Source: Acetobacter estunensis
Lineage (GTDB): Bacteria; Pseudomonadota; Alphaproteobacteria; Acetobacterales; Acetobacteraceae
Length of the DNA: 64,000 bases
Reading direction: 5' to 3'
Assembly: GCF_011516945.1 (NCBI RefSeq)
Contig: NZ_WOTH01000003.1
Coordinates: forward strand, 111,823-175,822
Shown here: one piece after another, positions 43,931 through 53,294 of the stretch
Layout: the number at the start of each line of letters is the position of its first letter
How positions within the stretch are numbered: position 1 is the first letter of the stretch
Notes under the pieces: model-generated
What the model was told of the DNA's origin: nothing
What the model saw: the letters and a program-made list of their open reading frames with translations, nothing else
Databases searched by the model: none
Position numbers and translations under genes: made by a program

Positions 43931-45268
43931 TTAGAAACCGGCTTTGCCGGGATACCAGTTGGTGCCGGCAAGTGGCAGTTGCGTCATGGCGGCGGCTTCC
44001 ATGGTGAGGGCCACGAGATCCTCGGGTTCGAGGTTGTGGAGATGGCTTTTGCCGCAGGCGCGGGCGATGGTCTGCGCCTCCATGGTCATGACGGAGAGGT
44101 AGTTGGCGATGCGACGTCCACCTAGGATCGGATCGAGGCGCTTGGCCAGTTCTGGATCCTGAGTGGTGATGCCTGCCGGATCGCGACCATCCTGCCAGTC
44201 ATCATAAGTACCGGGTTTGGCGCCAAGCTTCGCATATTCAGCCGCGAGATCCGGGTTCTGGTCGCCCAGTGCGATCAGGGCTGCGGTGCCGATGGCGACG
44301 GCATCCGCACCCAGCGCCAGAGCCTTGGCGACATCCGCACCTGTCCGGATACCACCCGAGACAATGAGCTGGACCTTGCGATGCATGCCCAGATCCTGAA
44401 GCGCCTGCACAGCGGGGCGGATGGCCGCGAGAATGGGCAGACCGACATGCTCGATGAACACTTCCTGCGTGGCGGCGGTACCGCCCTGCATGCCGTCGAG
44501 CACGACGACATCCGCGCCGGATTTTACAGCGAGGGAAATGTCATAGTACGGGCGGCTGGCACCGACTTTCACATAGATCGGTTTTTCCCAGTTGGTGATC
44601 TCGCGCAGTTCCTCGATCTTGATTTCGAGGTCGTCAGGACCGGTCCAGTCGGGATGACGACAGGCCGAGCGTTGATCGATTCCTTCTGGAAGATCGCGCA
44701 TTTTCGCGACGCGGGCCGAAATTTTCTGGCCGAGCAACATGCCGCCACCGCCGGGTTTGGCTCCCTGTCCGACCACAATCTCGATTGCGTCCGCCTTGCG
44801 CAGATCATCAGGGTTCATGCCATAGCGCGAGGGAAGATACTGATAGACCAGCGTAGAGGAATGACCGCGTTCTTCCGGCGTCATACCGCCATCGCCCGTG
44901 GTGGTGGAGGTGCCGACGGCACTCGCACCACGCCCCAGCGCTTCCTTGGCCTGCGCGGACAGCGCGCCGAAGGACATGCCGGCGATGGTGACAGGTGTCT
45001 TGAGGTGGATGGGCTTCTTCGCAAACCGTGTGCCCAGCACGACATCCGTTCCGCAGCGCTCGCGATAACCTTCAAGCGGGTAACGTGACATGGACGCGCC
45101 GAGGAAGAGCAGATCGTCAAAATGCGGCAGCTTACGCTTGGTGCCGCCGCCACGGATGTCATAGATGCCGGTCGCGGCGGCACGCTGGATCTGCGAGATG
45201 GTGAATTCGTCGAACGTGGCCGAATACCTTGGGAAAGTCTTCGTCACGTCGTGATGATTTTCGGTCAT
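43931..45268 (-). CDS. mgsC: N-methylglutamate synthase subunit C / glutamate synthase FMN-domain protein
   Basis: Protein of 445 residues equal to the FMN barrel of glutamate synthase: VTIAGMSFGALSAQAKEALGRGAS, GDGGMTPEERGHSSTL, VGQGAKPGGGGMLLG and IVSGGIRTGADVAKALALGADAVAIGT. Unlike gltB in this window it has no C-x5-C-x4-C cluster motif. With the amidotransferase and GXGXG proteins encoded next to it, it forms a three-part synthase (MgsABC/GlxBCD). It would join a methylamino or amino group to 2-oxoglutarate. The start at 45268 is preferred; the frame upstream runs into mgsB. Confidence 0.87.
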   Translation of the reverse strand: MTENHHDVTKTFPRYSATFDEFTISQIQRAAATGIYDIRGGGTKRKLPHFDDLLFLGASMSRYPLEGYRERCGTDVVLGTRFAKKPIHLKTPVTIAGMSFGALSAQAKEALGRGASAVGTSTTTGDGGMTPEERGHSSTLVYQYLPSRYGMNPDDLRKADAIEIVVGQGAKPGGGGMLLGQKISARVAKMRDLPEGIDQRSACRHPDWTGPDDLEIKIEELREITNWEKPIYVKVGASRPYYDISLAVKSGADVVVLDGMQGGTAATQEVFIEHVGLPILAAIRPAVQALQDLGMHRKVQLIVSGGIRTGADVAKALALGADAVAIGTAALIALGDQNPDLAAEYAKLGAKPGTYDDWQDGRDPAGITTQDPELAKRLDPILGGRRIANYLSVMTMEAQTIARACGKSHLHNLEPEDLVALTMEAAAMTQLPLAGTNWYPGKAGF

Positions 45269-45275
45269 GACTGCC

Positions 45276-45971
45276 TCAGTATGCGGATGCGTTATCGACG
45301 CGGAAATGGTACAGCTTGCGAGCCGAGCCAAAGAGGCGGAACTCACTGGGGGAAATGTCTGTGACACCCGCTTTGGAGAGTAGCGACGTGAGGATGGCGA
45401 GATCCTCGGGTGTCATTTCTTTTTCTTCACAGTCCGCGCCGAGACCTTTCACGTTTCCACGAACGAAGATTCGTGTCTCGTAAAGGGAGTCTCCCAACGC
45501 GTCTCCCGCATCACCGCACACGACGAGGTTGCCGCTCTGTGCCATGAAGGCGCTCATGTGGCCGACGGAGCCGCGCACGACGATATCCGCGCCCTTTATG
45601 GAAATGCCGCAGCGTGCGCCGGCATCCCCATCGATGACCAGCAGGCCGCCATGAGCCGTTGCGCCGGCGCTGGAACTGGCATTGCCTTTCACATGGACGC
45701 TGCCGCTCATCATGTTTTCACCCACGCCCTGTCCGGCATTGCCGGTGATGACGACATTGGCGCGTTGGTTCATGCCAGCGGCGTAGTAGCCCGCGTGGCC
45801 GTCAATGGTGACGGAGATTGGCTGTGTCAGGCCGACCGCCAATGCATGGCGACCGACGGGATTCTGAATCTCCCACGCTGCGTCAGGGCCTTCGTTCTGA
45901 AGTCTGCTGTTGAGTTCGCGCAGGTTTGACGTGCTCAGATCGAACACCTGTGTGTTGCGCGTGCCGCTCAT
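45276..45971 (-). CDS. mgsB: N-methylglutamate synthase subunit B / GXGXG-domain protein
   Basis: Protein of 231 residues corresponding to the C-terminal beta-helix of glutamate synthase, with repeated glycine turns every 19-20 residues (VVITGNAGQGVGENM, HGGLLVIDGDAGARCGI, NLVVCGDAGDALGD). It is the structural third subunit of MgsABC-type enzymes and is not known to be catalytic alone. The start overlaps the stop of mgsA as ATGA, and seven bases separate its stop from mgsC. Confidence 0.88.
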   Translation of the reverse strand: MSGTRNTQVFDLSTSNLRELNSRLQNEGPDAAWEIQNPVGRHALAVGLTQPISVTIDGHAGYYAAGMNQRANVVITGNAGQGVGENMMSGSVHVKGNASSSAGATAHGGLLVIDGDAGARCGISIKGADIVVRGSVGHMSAFMAQSGNLVVCGDAGDALGDSLYETRIFVRGNVKGLGADCEEKEMTPEDLAILTSLLSKAGVTDISPSEFRLFGSARKLYHFRVDNASAY

Positions 45972-46867
45972 GCTGCGTGCTCCCAGTGATAGACGCGCTG
46001 TGGTTCGGGCTCGAAAACCTTTGCATTTTCAATGCCCGGCAGATCGGCGAAGGCGCGGTATTCGGAAGCGAAGGCGACGTAGTCGTCGGTTTCGGCCATG
46101 ACGGCGGGTTTACAGGCCACCGGATCGCGCAGCACGGCGAAACCTTCACGGGTGCCGACGACGAAAGTGTAGAAACCATCAAGCTCACCAATGGAAGATT
46201 CGAGAGCCTGATCGAGTTTGTCGCCTTGTGCCAGACGCCATGAGAGGTAACCGGCGGCGACTTCGGAGTCATTTTCCGTCTCGAAGGTCAGACCTTCGTT
46301 GATGAGGCGCCGACGCAGCGTATTGTGGTTGGACAGGGAGCCGTTATGCACGAGACATTGGTCCGGACCGGTAGAAAAGGGGTGCGCGCCAGCCGTGGTG
46401 ACAGCGGACTCGGTGGCCATGCGAGTGTGACCGATGGCGTGCGTGCCTTGCATTTTCTCAAGTTCGAAACGGGCCACTACGTCTTCAGGCAGACCAACGC
46501 CCTTGTACAGTTCGATGCTTTCACCGCTGGCAGCGAAATGAACGCCATGTCCGAAGCTGTTCACGAACGCCCGGATGGCCGGTTCAAGTTCGGACGCATA
46601 TGTCAGGACGACATGATCTTTGTGCTTGGCGGCATCGGCGGTGCCGCCGGCTGTTTTGAGGAAACCGGCTTCAAATTCACCGATATTCTCATCCGTAATG
46701 CCGCGGACAGTCATCTTGCGCTGGCCTGAAGCGGGGGAGCCATAGACCGCGAAACCGGCGCTATCCGGTCCGCGCTCGGTCATGGTCTTGAGCATGAGGG
46801 ACGTAAGGCGTCCCAGTTCCGGCTGGAGAGCCGGATTTTTAATGAAGAGACCGACGATGCCGCACAT
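45968..46867 (-). CDS. mgsA: N-methylglutamate synthase subunit A / class II glutamine amidotransferase
   Basis: Ntn-type amidotransferase of 299 residues. Cys2 (MCGIVGLFIK) is the nucleophile, and MTERGPDSAGFAVYG, GHTRMATES and HNGSLSNHNTLRRRL are the usual class II motifs. It would hydrolyse the amide of glutamine or gamma-glutamylmethylamide and pass the amine to MgsC. First gene of the mgsABC-gmaS operon; GGAGG lies upstream and a good promoter is visible 37-65 bases before the start. Confidence 0.9.
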   Translation of the reverse strand: MCGIVGLFIKNPALQPELGRLTSLMLKTMTERGPDSAGFAVYGSPASGQRKMTVRGITDENIGEFEAGFLKTAGGTADAAKHKDHVVLTYASELEPAIRAFVNSFGHGVHFAASGESIELYKGVGLPEDVVARFELEKMQGTHAIGHTRMATESAVTTAGAHPFSTGPDQCLVHNGSLSNHNTLRRRLINEGLTFETENDSEVAAGYLSWRLAQGDKLDQALESSIGELDGFYTFVVGTREGFAVLRDPVACKPAVMAETDDYVAFASEYRAFADLPGIENAKVFEPEPQRVYHWEHAA

Positions 46868-46903
46868 CGTGTAAACCTCCGAAGAGTGTCTGTGATGTGC
46901 GAT

Positions 46904-46932
46904 CCTAAACAGACCGGATCCGTAACTGTCAA
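46904..46932 (-). promoter_or_regulatory. Promoter of the mgsABC-gmaS operon
   Basis: On the minus strand TTGACA (46927-46932) and TTTAGG (46904-46909) are 17 bases apart. Just upstream an inverted repeat CTTTC...GAAAG (46948-46964) is a candidate operator for the adjacent XRE-cupin or LysR regulator. Confidence 0.6.
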
Positions 46933-46974
46933 CGCAAAAGAATAAACCTTTCCTATGAAGAAAGTTATCTTTGG

Positions 46975-47640
46975 TCAGTCAACGTGGCGCGGATAGGTGA
47001 TGATGGAAAGGTAGCTGATTGATCCGGTGAGGAATTTTTCCGGTCCATGCGGGGCCTGGCTATCGAACATCAATGTATCGCCCGGTCCCATTTCGTAGGT
47101 CTGGTCTCCATGGCGATAGATCAGATGGCCGGTGAGCATGTAGATCACCTCGATTCCGTCATGTCGGAAACTGACATACGGTTCCGCCCCTTCATGCAGG
47201 GTAATGAGATAGGGCTCCACCACGACCGGACCGCTCAGGAGATGGCCGAGAAGGTTGTACTGATGGCCGGCCTTGGTTCCGCGTCGCTCAATGGACACGC
47301 CTTGTCCAGCACGCACGAAAGAGCAATCGCGCTGTTCTTCCGCTGTGGCGAAAAGATGGCTGAGCGAGATGTTCAGGGCGTGGGAGACCGATTGCAGCGT
47401 CGTCAGTGACGGCGAAATCTGGCCGTTCTCGATCTTGGAGAGCATGCCGAGCGAGATGCCTGCTGCGTTCGCCAGTTCGGCGCCTGTCAGATTGGCTTTG
47501 CGTCGCTTGCCCCTGATCTGGGCGCCAAGGGACTCTTCCAGTGTGAGTTCGCGCGTGGGCGTGGCAGAAGACCCTGTGGCAAGATCTTCGCTTTTGCGCT
47601 CGGTTCGTTTTCGCTGGGTGCTGCGGCGGGGTGCGGGCAT
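46975..47640 (-). CDS. XRE-cupin transcriptional regulator
   Basis: Regulator of 221 residues with a basic N-terminal tail, an XRE helix-turn-helix at about 38-96 (GAELANAAGISLGMLSKIENGQISPSLTTLQ) and a C-terminal cupin at about 140-218 (GIEVIYMLTGHLIYRHGDQTYEMGPGDTLMFDSQAPHGPE). This architecture often senses small metabolites. It lies upstream of mgsABC in the same direction, but a separate promoter follows it. It probably controls the synthase operon. Confidence 0.9.
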   Translation of the reverse strand: MPAPRRSTQRKRTERKSEDLATGSSATPTRELTLEESLGAQIRGKRRKANLTGAELANAAGISLGMLSKIENGQISPSLTTLQSVSHALNISLSHLFATAEEQRDCSFVRAGQGVSIERRGTKAGHQYNLLGHLLSGPVVVEPYLITLHEGAEPYVSFRHDGIEVIYMLTGHLIYRHGDQTYEMGPGDTLMFDSQAPHGPEKFLTGSISYLSIITYPRHVD

Positions 47641-47677
47641 GAGGATGGGTCTCCGGAGTCAGGTCCTGTGGGCGGGA

Positions 47678-48646
47678 TCAGGAGAGAACCCGCATGTGAT
47701 CGACAAAATCGGGAAAGAGTGTGGCGAGATCGGCCAGAACGCCGGTGTTCAGGCGCTCGCGCAGGTAGAGAGTGAGATCGAGCGGCAGACGTCCAAACTC
47801 GCGTCGTCGGACGACGAGCGTGAGATGGCGGTGGAAGGAACCCACGGGCAACGGGTGACAGACCATACCGCATTTGGGCGTGAAGCCGGCTTCATACAGG
47901 CAGAGGGGCGTGGTGATGGCGATGCCGCCAGCCTGACAGGCGGCAAACACGCCAAAGGGAAGATCGTATTCCTGTTGAAAGGGAACTTCCACTCTCAGGC
48001 GGCGCAGATACCGCTCGACTTCCGTGCCGGTGCGCGAGCGTTGGGAAAACCGCACGAAAGGATGACTGAGCATGAGTTTGCGCAGGTCTTCGGTATTTTG
48101 CGGTGCGGGCGTGTCGTGGGGGCAGAGAAGAAGATAGGGCTCTTCGATCAGAGGCCAGCGTTCGAGGCCGGCGACATCCTCCATTTCGTCCACACCGATG
48201 ACGAGGTCGATCTGGCGCGTCAGCAGGGCGGCTGCGTGGGTTTCCGTCAAGCCGGCATGCACCACCAGTCGTCCCACGCGCTCGTACATAAAGGCCGAGA
48301 GGTGAGGGGAGAGGGCACGTGAAAGGGAGTCCACCACGCCGAGGCGGAGTTGCGGCACGCGGCCCAGCTTCATCTCCTGAATGCCTACTGCGATGTGACG
48401 CATCTCGGCCAGCAACCCGGCTGCATGCTGACGCAGGACCGTGCCGGTGGCAGTCAATGCAAGCGGGCGGACGCTGCGGTCGAACAGTTTCGTGCCGAGC
48501 CGTGTTTCAAGTTCGGAAATCGTCTGGGAAATGGCGGGTTGTGTCACCTGTAGGGCACGGGCGGCTCCCGCCATGCTGCCATTCTCACAAACGGCCAGGA
48601 ACACGTTCAGGGAGGAGAGATCGAAGGGCAGGTCGGAGAGGGCCAT
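47678..48646 (-). CDS. LysR family regulator
   Basis: Protein of 322 residues with an N-terminal winged helix-turn-helix (GSMAGAARALQVTQPAISQTISELETRLGTKLF, about 23-55) and a periplasmic-binding-like effector domain. It is divergent from the soxBDAG-purU operon; a T-N11-A dyad (ATAAGAAAAAATTAT) sits between the two starts, the classic LysR arrangement. It is therefore the likely activator of the oxidase operon. The XRE-cupin gene follows 37 bases downstream. Confidence 0.9.
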   Translation of the reverse strand: MALSDLPFDLSSLNVFLAVCENGSMAGAARALQVTQPAISQTISELETRLGTKLFDRSVRPLALTATGTVLRQHAAGLLAEMRHIAVGIQEMKLGRVPQLRLGVVDSLSRALSPHLSAFMYERVGRLVVHAGLTETHAAALLTRQIDLVIGVDEMEDVAGLERWPLIEEPYLLLCPHDTPAPQNTEDLRKLMLSHPFVRFSQRSRTGTEVERYLRRLRVEVPFQQEYDLPFGVFAACQAGGIAITTPLCLYEAGFTPKCGMVCHPLPVGSFHRHLTLVVRRREFGRLPLDLTLYLRERLNTGVLADLATLFPDFVDHMRVLS

Positions 48647-48654
48647 GGCGCATT

Positions 48655-48669
48655 ATAAGAAAAAATTAT
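48655..48669. promoter_or_regulatory. Candidate LysR box
   Basis: The dyad ATAAGAAAAAATTAT contains T-N11-A and lies nine bases from the LysR start and 57 bases before soxB. Confidence 0.45.
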
Positions 48670-48725
48670 CATGTCTCAAGCAGATGCGTTTCCTACACGA
48701 CATGAAGACAGAGCGTGGGAAGATC

Positions 48726-49985
48726 ATGCAGACCAACCGTTACTCCCTGTTTTCCCTTCTTTGGGAGGCATGTCGTGGGAACACCGGCTGGAAGCCGGCG
48801 TGGCGCAAGGCCGAACCGGCCAGTGCCTATGATTTCGTCATCGTGGGGGGGGGCGGTCATGGGTTGGCGACAGCGTATTATCTTGCCCGGCGTTATGGCG
48901 GAAAACGAATTGCCGTTGTGGAAAAAGGTTGGATTGGCGGCGGGAATGTCGGTCGCAACACGACGATCGTGCGCTCCAACTATCTGTTGCATGGCAATGA
49001 GCCGTTCTACGAATGCTCGATGAAGCTCTGGGAAGGGCTGGAGCAGGACATCAACTACAACGCGATGGTCAGCCAGCGTGGCGTGCTGAATCTGTTTCAT
49101 AACGACGCGCAGAAAGCGGCCTATATCCGGCGCGGCAATTCCATGATCCTGCATGGGGCCGATGCCGTTCTGCTGGATCAGGACGCCGTGCGCGCGAAAG
49201 TTCCTTTCCTGAACGTCGATGATGCGCGTTTTCCCATCAAGGGCGGGTTGCTGCAACAACGCGGCGGCACGGTGCGCCACGACGCAGTGGCGTGGGGATA
49301 TGCGCGGGCGGCGGATCGTCTGGGCGTGGACATCATTGAGAACTGCGAGATGACGGGACTTCGCATCGAGCAGGGGCGGGCTGTCGGGATCGAGACGACA
49401 CGCGGGTTTATCGGGGCGAGGAAGATCGGTCTCGCCTGTGCGGGCAATTCTTCACGTGTGGCGGCGATGGCGGGGTTGCGCCTGCCGATAGAGAGCCATG
49501 TGCTTCAGGCATTTGTTAGTGAAGGACTCAAGCCTTTCATCGACTGCGTGGTGACGTTCGGCGCCGGCCATTTCTATATCAGCCAGTCCGACAAAGGCGG
49601 TCTCGTCTTCGGCGGCGATATCGACGGCTACAATTCCTATGCCCAGCGCGGCAACATGCCCGTGATCGAGGATGTGTGCGAGGGTGGCATGGCGCTGATG
49701 CCGCGTATCGGTCGTGTGCGTCTTCTGCGTCATTGGGGCGGAATCATGGATATGTCGATGGATGGCAGTCCCATTATCGATCGTACACCGGTGGACGGTC
49801 TCTATCTGAACGCGGGCTGGTGTTATGGCGGCTTCAAGGCGACGCCTGCTTCCGGCCTGTGTTTTGCCCATCTTCTCGCCCGTGACGAGCCGCATCCCGT
49901 GGCCGTGGCCTACCGTCTGGATCGCTTCGCGCGCGGTGCGGTGATTGATGAAAAAGGTATGGGCGCGCAGCCCAATCTGCATTGA
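48726..49985 (+). CDS. soxB: Sarcosine oxidase-type beta subunit
   Basis: Flavoprotein subunit of 419 residues. The dinucleotide motif is in FVIVGGGGHGLATAYYLARRYG, then GWIGGGNVGRNTTIVRSNYLL, and GLYLNAGWCYGGFKATPASG near the C-terminus. It carries the substrate-oxidising flavin of the four-subunit enzyme, demethylating sarcosine to glycine or, in MgdA relatives, N-methylglutamate to glutamate. The start at 48726 (MQTNRYSLFSLLWEA) matches the family. First gene of a coupled soxBDAG-purU operon. Confidence 0.92.
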   Translation: MQTNRYSLFSLLWEACRGNTGWKPAWRKAEPASAYDFVIVGGGGHGLATAYYLARRYGGKRIAVVEKGWIGGGNVGRNTTIVRSNYLLHGNEPFYECSMKLWEGLEQDINYNAMVSQRGVLNLFHNDAQKAAYIRRGNSMILHGADAVLLDQDAVRAKVPFLNVDDARFPIKGGLLQQRGGTVRHDAVAWGYARAADRLGVDIIENCEMTGLRIEQGRAVGIETTRGFIGARKIGLACAGNSSRVAAMAGLRLPIESHVLQAFVSEGLKPFIDCVVTFGAGHFYISQSDKGGLVFGGDIDGYNSYAQRGNMPVIEDVCEGGMALMPRIGRVRLLRHWGGIMDMSMDGSPIIDRTPVDGLYLNAGWCYGGFKATPASGLCFAHLLARDEPHPVAVAYRLDRFARGAVIDEKGMGAQPNLH

Positions 49986-49992
49986 GGTTCTC

Positions 49993-50292
49993 ATGCGTCT
50001 GACCTGCCCTTTTTGCGGTTCCCGTGGTCTTGAGGAGTTCACCTACAGAGGTGACGCCACGGTTCGCCGTCCTTCCGCCGATGCCTCTCAAGAGGCATGG
50101 GTGGATTATGTCTATCTGCGCGATAATCCTTGTGGCCCGCATCGGGAGCTTTGGTACCATGGTGCTGGCTGTCGCTCGTGGCTTGTGGTGACACGTGACA
50201 CCCGCACGCACCAGATACTGGATGTCCGCAATGCCCGTGACGTGATGCTTGCCGAACGTATGAGCCCTGAAGGCAAGGGAGAAGGTTCATGA
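49993..50292 (+). CDS. soxD: Sarcosine oxidase-type delta subunit
   Basis: Small zinc-binding subunit of 99 residues beginning MRLTCPFCGSRGLEEFTYRGDA. CPFC, a later His and GAGCRSW supply the metal ligands expected in the delta chain. LWYHGAGCRSWLVVTRDT is a family signature. It stabilises the large alpha chain. The stop overlaps the soxA start as ATGA. Confidence 0.92.
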   Translation: MRLTCPFCGSRGLEEFTYRGDATVRRPSADASQEAWVDYVYLRDNPCGPHRELWYHGAGCRSWLVVTRDTRTHQILDVRNARDVMLAERMSPEGKGEGS

Positions 50293-53200
50293 GTGCTGCT
50301 TTCGGACAGACCTTTCGCGTCAAAAGCGGCAACGGTGTCGATGTCAGTCGAACACTGCATTTTTCTTTCGATGGCAAGGATTACACGGGTCATCCGGGTG
50401 ATACGCTGGCGTCCGCTCTGTTGGCCAATGGCGTGCGTCTGTTCGGACGGTCTTTCAAATATCACCGTCCTCGCGGGCTGCTTTCGGCAGGACCGGAAGA
50501 GCCGAATGCGCTTGTGGAATTGCGTGATGGTGCAAGGCGGGAACCAAACACCCGTGCCACTGTGGCGGAACTGTTCGACGGGCTGATCGCTACCAGTCAG
50601 AACCGTTGGCCGAATCTGTCCTTTGACGCTCTGGGCATGAACGGAATGTTCTCTTCCATTCTGGGGGCGGGCTTCTACTACAAGACCTTTATGTGGCCAG
50701 CATCTTTCTGGGAGAGGGTGTACGAACCGATCATCCGCAAGGCCGCCGGTCTCGGGCGTGCGGCGGACGAGGGCGATCCGGACCTTTATGAAAAAGCCAC
50801 GGCATTTTGTGACGTGTTGGTGGTGGGATCGGGTTCATCCGGTCTCGCGGCGGCTCTTGCTGCTGGTCGTGCGGGGGCGCGGGTCATTCTGTGTGAGCAG
50901 GACAGTCTTGTCGGTGGGCGTCTGCGTGATGAGCACATGGCGCTGGATGGCAAGCTCGCATGGCAGTGGGCCGAGCAGGCCCGGCGCGAACTGGAGGCGA
51001 TGCCGGATGTGAGTGTGATGACGCGCACCTGTGTGTTCGGCACTTATGACGGCGGCACTTATGGTGCGGTGGAGCGCGTGGCGGATCATGTGGCGGTCCC
51101 GCGTGTCGGACAGCCGCGTCAGTGTCTGTGGCGTATTGTCGCTCGTGAATGTGTGATGGCGGCGGGTGCGATCGAACGTCCGGTGGTATTCCCCCACAAC
51201 GACCGTCCGGGTGTCATGCTGGCGGGTGCCGTGCGGACCTACATCAACCGCTTTGGTGTGGCGCCGGGGCGCCGGGCGGTGGTCTACACCTGTAACGATG
51301 ACGGGCTCCGCACGGCGCTGGATCTGTATCGTGTGGGTGTGACAGTGGCAGCAATTGTTGATTCCCGCCCGGGCGGAGCAAGCATCGCGGCCGAGGTGGC
51401 AGCGAAATGTGGTGCGCGGTTCTTCCCCTCGGGCGCGATTGTTGACTGTTACGGGCGGACAGGCGTGAAGGCCGTTCTGGTGCGTGATGCGGCGGGCAAG
51501 GCGAAATCCGTGTCGTGTGATCTGGTCGCCATGTCGGGCGGCTGGTCTCCCAATGTTGCACTGACCACTCATAAGGGCGCGCGCCCGACATGGCATGATG
51601 ATCTCTGCGCTTTCCTTCCATTCACCTTGCCGCCGGGCATGGCGGCGGCTGGTGCGGCGGCCGGTGTGTTCGACACGGCCGAGGGGCTGCATGATGGCGC
51701 AATGGCAGGTCAGTGGGCTGCCGTGCGCTGCGGGTTCGAAGCAACGTTGCCCGCATTGCCGGAGGCAGAACCGACAAGCTATGCCATCCACCCATTGTTC
51801 CATGCGCTCAAGGGCTTGGCGGCTTCGAAAAAAGCCAAGGCATTCGTCGATTTCCAGAACGATGTGACAGCCAAGGATGTGGGGCTGGCGGCACGGGAAG
51901 GGTTCGTGTCCGTTGAGCATCTCAAGCGTTACACGACGCTGGGAATGGCGACGGATCAGGGCAAGACGTCCAACGTGAACGCGCTGGCGCTGCTGGCGGA
52001 AATAACGGAACGTTCGATCCCGCAGACTGGCACGACGCTGATCCGGCCACCCACACAGCCGGTGGCGATCGGCGCACTGGCCGGTGCGCATCGTGGTCGT
52101 CATTTCAAGCCCACACGTCTGCCGCCCACGCATCAATGGGCCGAGCAGCAGGGCGCCGTGTTTACGGCCAATGGCTTGTGGCTGCGTGCGCAGTGGTTCC
52201 CGCGTGCGGGCGAAAAGGACTGGCTTGAGACGGTCAGTCGTGAGGTACGCACGGTGCGCGAGGCCGTGGGGTTCTGCGATGTGACCACGCTCGGCAAGAT
52301 CGATATTCAGGGGCCGGATGCGGCGGAGTTTCTCAATCGGGTTTATGTCAATGCCTGGCTGAAGCTGGCGGTCGGGCGTGTGCGATACGGCCTGATGCTG
52401 CGCGAGGACGGATTTGCCTATGACGACGGCACGACGGCGTGTCTGGGTGAGAACCACTATGTGATGACCACCACCACGGCCAACGCGGGCGGCGTGATGG
52501 CGCATCTGGAGTTCTGTCATCAATGGCTGTGGCCGGAACTGGACGTGCAGTTCATCTCGGTGACGGATGAATGGGCACAGTTGGCCGTGGCAGGCCCGAA
52601 ATCGCGGGATGTGCTGGCCAAGATCGTGGATGCGCCGTTCGATCTGTCCAATGAGGCTTTCCCTTACATGGCGGCGGCCGAACTGACGGTTTGTGGTGGT
52701 GTGAAGGCCCGTCTGTTCCGGCTCTCCTTCTCGGGAGAGATGGCTTATGAACTGGCGGTTCCGGCACGCTATGGCGATGCGCTGGCCCGCCGGTTGATGG
52801 AGGTGGGCGCTCCGTTCGGTATCGCACCTTATGGTACGGAAGCGCTAGGCGTTCTGCGTATCGAGAAGGGGCATCCGGCGGGGCCGGAACTGAACGGTCA
52901 GACCACGGCACACGATCTGGGCATGGGGCGCCTGCTGTCCACGAAAAAGGATTTCATCGGCTCCCGGATGGCCCGACGCCCAGCCTTGACGGATCCGCAG
53001 CGGCCCACGCTGATCGGTATCCGCCCAGTAAATCCGATGGATGCGCTTGTGGCGGGATCGCATTTTCTGCCGCAGGGTGCCGCTCCCACGGCGGAAACCG
53101 ATCAGGGCTGGCTGTCGTCCGTGGCGTGGTCACCCAGTGTCGGGTCATGGATCGGGCTGGGGTTCCTCACGGATGGACCGGCCCGTCATGGCGAGATCAT

Positions 53201-53294
53201 CTCGGTTCACAACCCACTGGCAGGGGCGGTCATTGCGGCGCGTGTCGTCGATCCCGTGTTTGTCGATCCCAAAGGAGAACGTCTCCATGGCTGA
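50289..53294 (+). CDS. soxA: Sarcosine oxidase-type alpha subunit
   Basis: Large subunit of 1001 residues. An N-terminal ferredoxin-like region (about 25-105, DYTGHPGDTLASALLANG) is followed by an NAD-binding disulfide-reductase-like domain (DVLVVGSGSSG at 175-185, later GRRAVVYTCNDDG) and a C-terminal aminomethyltransferase-like folate domain (about 620-1000). It accepts the methyl group on tetrahydrofolate as 5,10-methylene-THF. Length agrees with family (about 970-1000). It overlaps soxG by eight bases. Confidence 0.94.
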   Translation: MSAAFGQTFRVKSGNGVDVSRTLHFSFDGKDYTGHPGDTLASALLANGVRLFGRSFKYHRPRGLLSAGPEEPNALVELRDGARREPNTRATVAELFDGLIATSQNRWPNLSFDALGMNGMFSSILGAGFYYKTFMWPASFWERVYEPIIRKAAGLGRAADEGDPDLYEKATAFCDVLVVGSGSSGLAAALAAGRAGARVILCEQDSLVGGRLRDEHMALDGKLAWQWAEQARRELEAMPDVSVMTRTCVFGTYDGGTYGAVERVADHVAVPRVGQPRQCLWRIVARECVMAAGAIERPVVFPHNDRPGVMLAGAVRTYINRFGVAPGRRAVVYTCNDDGLRTALDLYRVGVTVAAIVDSRPGGASIAAEVAAKCGARFFPSGAIVDCYGRTGVKAVLVRDAAGKAKSVSCDLVAMSGGWSPNVALTTHKGARPTWHDDLCAFLPFTLPPGMAAAGAAAGVFDTAEGLHDGAMAGQWAAVRCGFEATLPALPEAEPTSYAIHPLFHALKGLAASKKAKAFVDFQNDVTAKDVGLAAREGFVSVEHLKRYTTLGMATDQGKTSNVNALALLAEITERSIPQTGTTLIRPPTQPVAIGALAGAHRGRHFKPTRLPPTHQWAEQQGAVFTANGLWLRAQWFPRAGEKDWLETVSREVRTVREAVGFCDVTTLGKIDIQGPDAAEFLNRVYVNAWLKLAVGRVRYGLMLREDGFAYDDGTTACLGENHYVMTTTTANAGGVMAHLEFCHQWLWPELDVQFISVTDEWAQLAVAGPKSRDVLAKIVDAPFDLSNEAFPYMAAAELTVCGGVKARLFRLSFSGEMAYELAVPARYGDALARRLMEVGAPFGIAPYGTEALGVLRIEKGHPAGPELNGQTTAHDLGMGRLLSTKKDFIGSRMARRPALTDPQRPTLIGIRPVNPMDALVAGSHFLPQGAAPTAETDQGWLSSVAWSPSVGSWIGLGFLTDGPARHGEIISVHNPLAGAVIAARVVDPVFVDPKGERLHG

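Noticed and set aside
50835..52523. 562-codon minus-strand frame opposite soxA
   Set aside because: It is an antisense shadow of a strongly conserved gene with no family features of its own.
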